A stretch of 16,730 bases of DNA from the NCBI RefSeq assembly GCF_937880195.1, contig NZ_CALFLA010000054.1, forward strand, positions 1-16,730, given 5' to 3'. Numbering within the stretch: the first letter of the stretch is position 1; every line of letters starts with the position of its first letter. Below, one piece after another: positions 13,986-16,730 of the stretch. The translations under genes and the position numbers were made by a program. Source of the DNA: an uncultured Blautia sp. (GTDB lineage: Bacteria > Bacillota > Clostridia > Lachnospirales > Lachnospiraceae). A model generated the notes under the pieces. The model saw only the letters and a program-made list of their open reading frames with translations, did no database searches and was not told the origin of the DNA.

Positions 13986-14358
13986 AGGTTTAATGTATAT
14001 TGAACTGAAAACGGGCTATTCTGATGATAGACCAGCATGGATTGGATATGTGAAAACTTCAAAAACTAAGAAAACCATTTACTTTAATGACCATGCTTTT
14101 CAGAAATATAATGGCGATTATTCAAACTATGTAGACATTGAAAATGGTGATAAATATTGGATTTCTGGTTTAAAAAAGAAAGAGAGTAATCGTCATTGGG
14201 CTGGTCATGGAAAGATTATGATTGACCGCAGAGCTGTCAATGAATATCTTACTCTGATTGAAGAAAAAGAATTGCCTCTAAATTTGTTTGAAATAATTGA
14301 TATTGATGACAGATTTCCTGTTGAAAGAGTAAATAAACTCTTGAATGAGAAAGAATAA
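13978..14358 (+). CDS. Conserved hypothetical soluble protein
   Basis: This 126-residue cytosolic protein has no signal, membrane segment or cysteine. It begins MIKGLMYIELKTGYSDD and has a dense run of aromatic and glycine residues (PAWIGYVKTSKTKKTIYFN, then YWISGLKKKESNRHWAGHGKIMIDRRAVNEYL). This pattern resembles a group of small uncharacterised bacterial proteins, some of which I recall as having been mislabelled in databases as 1-deoxyxylulose-5-phosphate synthase; there is no support for that enzyme here. The ribosome binding site AGGAG lies just upstream of the ATG, inside the preceding gene, with which it overlaps by 8 bases. A small-protein partner to the zinc-ribbon membrane protein, or an immunity-type protein, is possible but unproven. 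Confidence 0.75.
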   Translation: MIKGLMYIELKTGYSDDRPAWIGYVKTSKTKKTIYFNDHAFQKYNGDYSNYVDIENGDKYWISGLKKKESNRHWAGHGKIMIDRRAVNEYLTLIEEKELPLNLFEIIDIDDRFPVERVNKLLNEKE

Positions 14359-14423
14359 CAAATTTCAGTTTTTCACACTGAATCGCCATAAAAAATAAGT
14401 ATCCCTCCACCCCACAGCGGCAC

Positions 14424-14462
14424 AAAAAGCAGTAAATCCCCAAAGAGATTTACTGCTTTTTT
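14424..14462. terminator. Bidirectional intrinsic terminator
   Basis: A perfect 15-bp stem, AAAAAGCAGTAAATC (14424-14438) with GATTTACTGCTTTTT (14447-14461), surrounds an 8-nt loop. T runs occur in both directions. It separates the rightward gene ending at 14358 from the leftward SEDS gene ending at 14473. Confidence 0.93.
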
Positions 14463-14472
14463 GAGCCTATTT

Positions 14473-15747
14473 TTATTCCATTTTTTCTCGATATGCAGAA
14501 ATACGCATATGACTTGGATAAACATTTTTGAATCTGTAAATGCTCAATATGATACCGATCAGCGCGTAGGAAACAATCACAAAACTTCCTCCTGCAGAAA
14601 GAAACGGCAAGAAAGTTGCTGTCTTTGGGATTGCTCCTATATTAGCCAGAATGTTCATTGCCAGACTGGCTAAAAGGATCATTCCACACCCTAATCCTAT
14701 TATCATTCCCAGTTGATTTTTCTGCTTCCAGGAAATTGAAAACACATAAAAAATCAAAGCTGCAAGGACGCAGCAGACTATTACTCCTGCCAACAATCCA
14801 TATGTAGATGTCAGATAAGACAGCAGATAATCCGTATTGATATTTTCTGCCACAGATGCGGTTCCTCCATCAAAAAAGAATGCTCTGATCCTTTCCTTTT
14901 GGTAGATACGTAAAATATTCCCAAAATACATTGCTGCCAGAGCTAAACCTGGCAATACTCCTACAGCGCCCCACACAGATAAGATCGCTTTCCATTTTGG
15001 TACTTTAAACCAGCCTTTCATAAGCGCCACAGTCAGCATCACCATCATAGATACCAGCATCAGAACAGCCGTCATGCCAGAGCGCATCAGAAAAACCAGC
15101 CAGACCGGAACTGCCATCCACAATATTGCAGCAAACACCCCTCTATAGCCTTTTCCATAGTATTTATACAGAATCCCCCCATAGACAGGAATGTACAAAA
15201 GCATAACTGCCTGCATGGAAACAGCGATTCCTCCCACCAGGAGATAACAGATCATTCCATTTACACTAAGCCCATAAGATAATGTCATCATACAGGCCGC
15301 GATCATAAATACAGCTATGATTCTTGAAAAACGGGCAATCGCTGTATAATCAATCCAATATAAAACAGCCATAGTGATAAGGCCAAGACAGAGAAAGATA
15401 AAATATTTTCCAGAAAGAGCGGTAACTATGTTATATGAGATTCCATCCCCTGACGCCTGATTCAGGATCATGGCATGGATAAGAAGTCCGATCACACTGA
15501 TCAGGCCAACCAGCGCCACCAGCTTCCATGCAATCTGGGGTTTATGTACTTTATCCAGCATGATCCCTGTTTCAACCGGATCCCCCATATCCTTTACCGC
15601 CTCATCTATGGCCTTCTCCTGATCCATTCCCTGCGAAATATTCTCGCGCACCTGATCTTCCAAATGATCTCGCAACTCCTGTTCGATATATGGTCTGGCC
15701 TTTTTGCACCGGATCTGATCCAGAACTTTTCTCAGATATTCCTCCAT
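14473..15747 (-). CDS. FtsW/RodA/SpoVE-family (SEDS) membrane protein with N-terminal HAAS/permease-prefix region
   Basis: From the ATG at 15747 this is 424 residues. Residues 1-68 are a soluble helical region (YLRKVLDQIRCKKARPYIEQ, then ELRDHLEDQ and DMGDPVETG) like the HAAS/permease-prefix domain that accompanies PadR regulators. About ten transmembrane helices follow. SEDS features are visible: a YQKERIRAFF segment (282-291), NTDYLL with Asp306 at the position of the RodA/FtsW catalytic aspartate (HTDF), YGLLAG (316-321), and NIGAIPKTATFLPFLSAGGS (369-388), matching the family NIG-P-T-LPF-S-GGS signature. SEDS proteins polymerise peptidoglycan glycan strands or act in lipid II handling. 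The ATG is 2 nt after the PadR stop and its weak GGGGGTG site lies in the end of padR, indicating coupling. The 18-codon in-frame extension overlapping padR is rejected. A housekeeping RodA is unlikely given the prefix and PadR control. Confidence 0.88.
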   Translation of the reverse strand: MEEYLRKVLDQIRCKKARPYIEQELRDHLEDQVRENISQGMDQEKAIDEAVKDMGDPVETGIMLDKVHKPQIAWKLVALVGLISVIGLLIHAMILNQASGDGISYNIVTALSGKYFIFLCLGLITMAVLYWIDYTAIARFSRIIAVFMIAACMMTLSYGLSVNGMICYLLVGGIAVSMQAVMLLYIPVYGGILYKYYGKGYRGVFAAILWMAVPVWLVFLMRSGMTAVLMLVSMMVMLTVALMKGWFKVPKWKAILSVWGAVGVLPGLALAAMYFGNILRIYQKERIRAFFFDGGTASVAENINTDYLLSYLTSTYGLLAGVIVCCVLAALIFYVFSISWKQKNQLGMIIGLGCGMILLASLAMNILANIGAIPKTATFLPFLSAGGSFVIVSYALIGIILSIYRFKNVYPSHMRISAYREKME

Positions 15748-15749
15748 AC

Positions 15750-16079
15750 CTACACCCCCATAGCCAAAACATTCGTTACTGCCGAAGCATATTCCTTCCA
15801 TTCTTTTGTTTTCTGCTCCAGTACGCCGCGGCCTTTTTCTGTCACCCTATAATACTTTCTTGTTTTTCCAAGTACCTCTTGCTCATATACGGTGAGAAGC
15901 CCTTTCTCTTCCATACTGTGCAGAAGAGGATACAAAGTGCCTGCTTTTAATTCAAATACATTCTGAGACTTCCTGCGCAGCGCTTCAATCATCTCATATC
16001 CATACATATCCTTTTCGGAAAGCAGTTTCAGCAGCAACATTGTCATGCTTCCAGAAATCAAAGATTTTTCAACAGCCAT
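15750..16079 (-). CDS. PadR-family transcriptional repressor
   Basis: This 109-residue winged-helix protein is a compact PadR (subfamily 2-like). The family core is GSMTMLLLKLLSEKDMYGYE (10-29), then ELKAGTLYPLLHSMEEKGLL (43-62), the beta-wing EQEVLGKTRKYYRVTEKGR, and a C-terminal dimerisation helix (EQKTKEWKEY). The ATG has AAAGGAG just upstream. It is followed at once by the HAAS-SEDS gene, the usual PadR gene order in which the regulator controls its own operon and a membrane protein with a HAAS prefix. Strong inverted repeats flank the -10 of its promoter. The inducer is unknown; cell-wall or membrane stress is a plausible guess. Confidence 0.95.
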   Translation of the reverse strand: MAVEKSLISGSMTMLLLKLLSEKDMYGYEMIEALRRKSQNVFELKAGTLYPLLHSMEEKGLLTVYEQEVLGKTRKYYRVTEKGRGVLEQKTKEWKEYASAVTNVLAMGV

Positions 16080-16096
16080 ATTTTGCTCCTTTCTTG

Positions 16097-16154
16097 TATA
16101 GATTATCTATATATCGGTTATCTTTATAATACATAGATTACCGATATATGTCAA
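16097..16154 (-). promoter_or_regulatory. PadR operon promoter with palindromic operators
   Basis: On the minus strand TTGACA (complement of 16149-16154) and TATTAT (complement of 16126-16131) are 17 bp apart, a near-perfect sigma-A promoter. A long inverted repeat, TATATCGGTTAT (16110-16121) against ATTACCGATATA (16137-16148; 11 of 12 match), brackets the -10. A second palindrome, TATAGATTATCTATA (16097-16111), abuts it downstream. This layout is expected for PadR autorepression. Confidence 0.8.
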
Positions 16155-16165
16155 GATATTTTGCC

Positions 16166-16197
16166 GAAAAAGAAAAGCAAGTCCTTTTTGGACTTGC
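16166..16197 (-). terminator. Intrinsic terminator downstream of the HIT gene
   Basis: On the minus strand GCAAGTCC (complement of 16190-16197) and GGACTTGC (complement of 16177-16184) form an 8-bp stem with an AAAAA loop, followed by TTTTCTTTTTC. It ends the leftward HIT transcript before the PadR promoter. Confidence 0.85.
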
Positions 16198-16261
16198 CCT
16201 CCTCCATAACCTTCCTCAAATGTTGCTTTCAAAAACTTAACGCACTTTCTCTCTTCTCATG

Positions 16262-16720
16262 TTACAATAATTTATCTAATTCCTCCAAAAGTTTCATTTT
16301 CATTATTCTTAATTCTTCAGGAGATGGTCTGTTGTCATCACAGTACATTTTTTCCATGGGATACCACCAGACAGGCCCCTTCCCATTATTTCCATAATTT
16401 CCAATATCCCCTTCTTTTCTGGGAAACAGATGCCAGTGAAGGTGTGTGTCGCCATTTCCCAATAGCTCATAATTCATTTTTTCCGCATGGAAGGCTTTAG
16501 ATACTGCTTCTGCAACAACAGACATCTCTTCCAGAAATTTTATTTTTGTTGAATGATCTAAATGAAATAATTCCGTTTCATGATTTTTACAAAGAAACAA
16601 GGTATAGCCTTTAAAATGCTGGTTATCACCTATCACCACATATCCCGTTTCCAGTTCCTTAACAAAATATGGATTTTTTCCTTCTTTGATCATCTTGATC
16701 CTGTCACAGATAATACACAT
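16262..16720 (-). CDS. HIT-family nucleotide-binding/hydrolysing protein
   Basis: This 152-residue protein belongs to the histidine-triad superfamily, whose members hydrolyse or transfer nucleotide phosphoramidates and dinucleoside polyphosphates. The triad HLHWHLF is at residues 93-99 (His93, His95, His97; His95 is the predicted nucleophile). Cys2 and Cys5 (MCIIC) match the family's N-terminal CxxC, which can bind zinc with a distal histidine. A GYTLFLCKNH segment (38-47) is the usual strand before the triad. The long tail after the triad (PRKEGDIGNYGNNGKGPVWW, then helices to 152) exceeds minimal HINT proteins of about 110-115 residues. The ATG has GAGG 6 nt upstream at the right edge of the window, so any upstream partner is not visible. 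Confidence 0.9.
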   Translation of the reverse strand: MCIICDRIKMIKEGKNPYFVKELETGYVVIGDNQHFKGYTLFLCKNHETELFHLDHSTKIKFLEEMSVVAEAVSKAFHAEKMNYELLGNGDTHLHWHLFPRKEGDIGNYGNNGKGPVWWYPMEKMYCDDNRPSPEELRIMKMKLLEELDKLL

Positions 16721-16730
16721 AACGAACCTC

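Overview
The window looks like chromosomal DNA of a low-to-moderate-GC anaerobic Firmicute, most likely a gut Lachnospiraceae (Clostridia). The basis is an AdhE-type fermentative alcohol dehydrogenase, strong AAGGAGG-type ribosome binding sites, consensus sigma-A promoters, intrinsic terminators and the familiar mix of typA, a small RelA/SpoT-like synthetase, an NSS transporter and PadR/HAAS genes. No rRNA, tRNA, CRISPR array, insertion sequence or phage gene was seen.

Layout: 1-4 holds only the start codon of a leftward gene. typA (195-2027, +) ends in a strong bidirectional terminator. A leftward operon, adhE followed by an aminoglycoside-phosphotransferase-fold kinase (5505 to 2107), converges on it. 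The adhE promoter is near consensus and is covered by several Rex-like TTAAC boxes. A small alarmone synthetase gene (5847-6542, +) is divergent from adhE and has a terminator-like hairpin in its leader. Next come leftward genes: an NSS transporter with an aminotransferase (9281 to 6607; GTG start, palindrome inside the promoter), a DUF1653 protein (9828-9376), and an oxidative-stress operon bcp-yaaA-MFS (12307 to 9889).

From about 12570 to 14360 there is a visibly more A/T-rich rightward block. It contains a 43-codon leader peptide overlapping a TipA-type MerR regulator, and then a zinc-ribbon membrane protein overlapping a conserved protein of unknown function. The MerR gene has a 19-bp-spaced promoter. 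It also has an internal in-frame ATG with an excellent ribosome binding site, exactly before the TipAS drug-binding domain. This is the arrangement known for the thiopeptide sensor TipAL/TipAS of Streptomyces. A bidirectional terminator closes the block.

The right end holds a leftward PadR regulator with a SEDS-family (FtsW/RodA/SpoVE) membrane protein that carries an N-terminal HAAS/permease-prefix region, and a HIT-family nucleotide hydrolase. The items most worth a second look are the two-product TipA-like sensor locus, the PadR/HAAS-SEDS pair, the multi-box redox operator array at adhE and the possible attenuator ahead of the alarmone synthetase.
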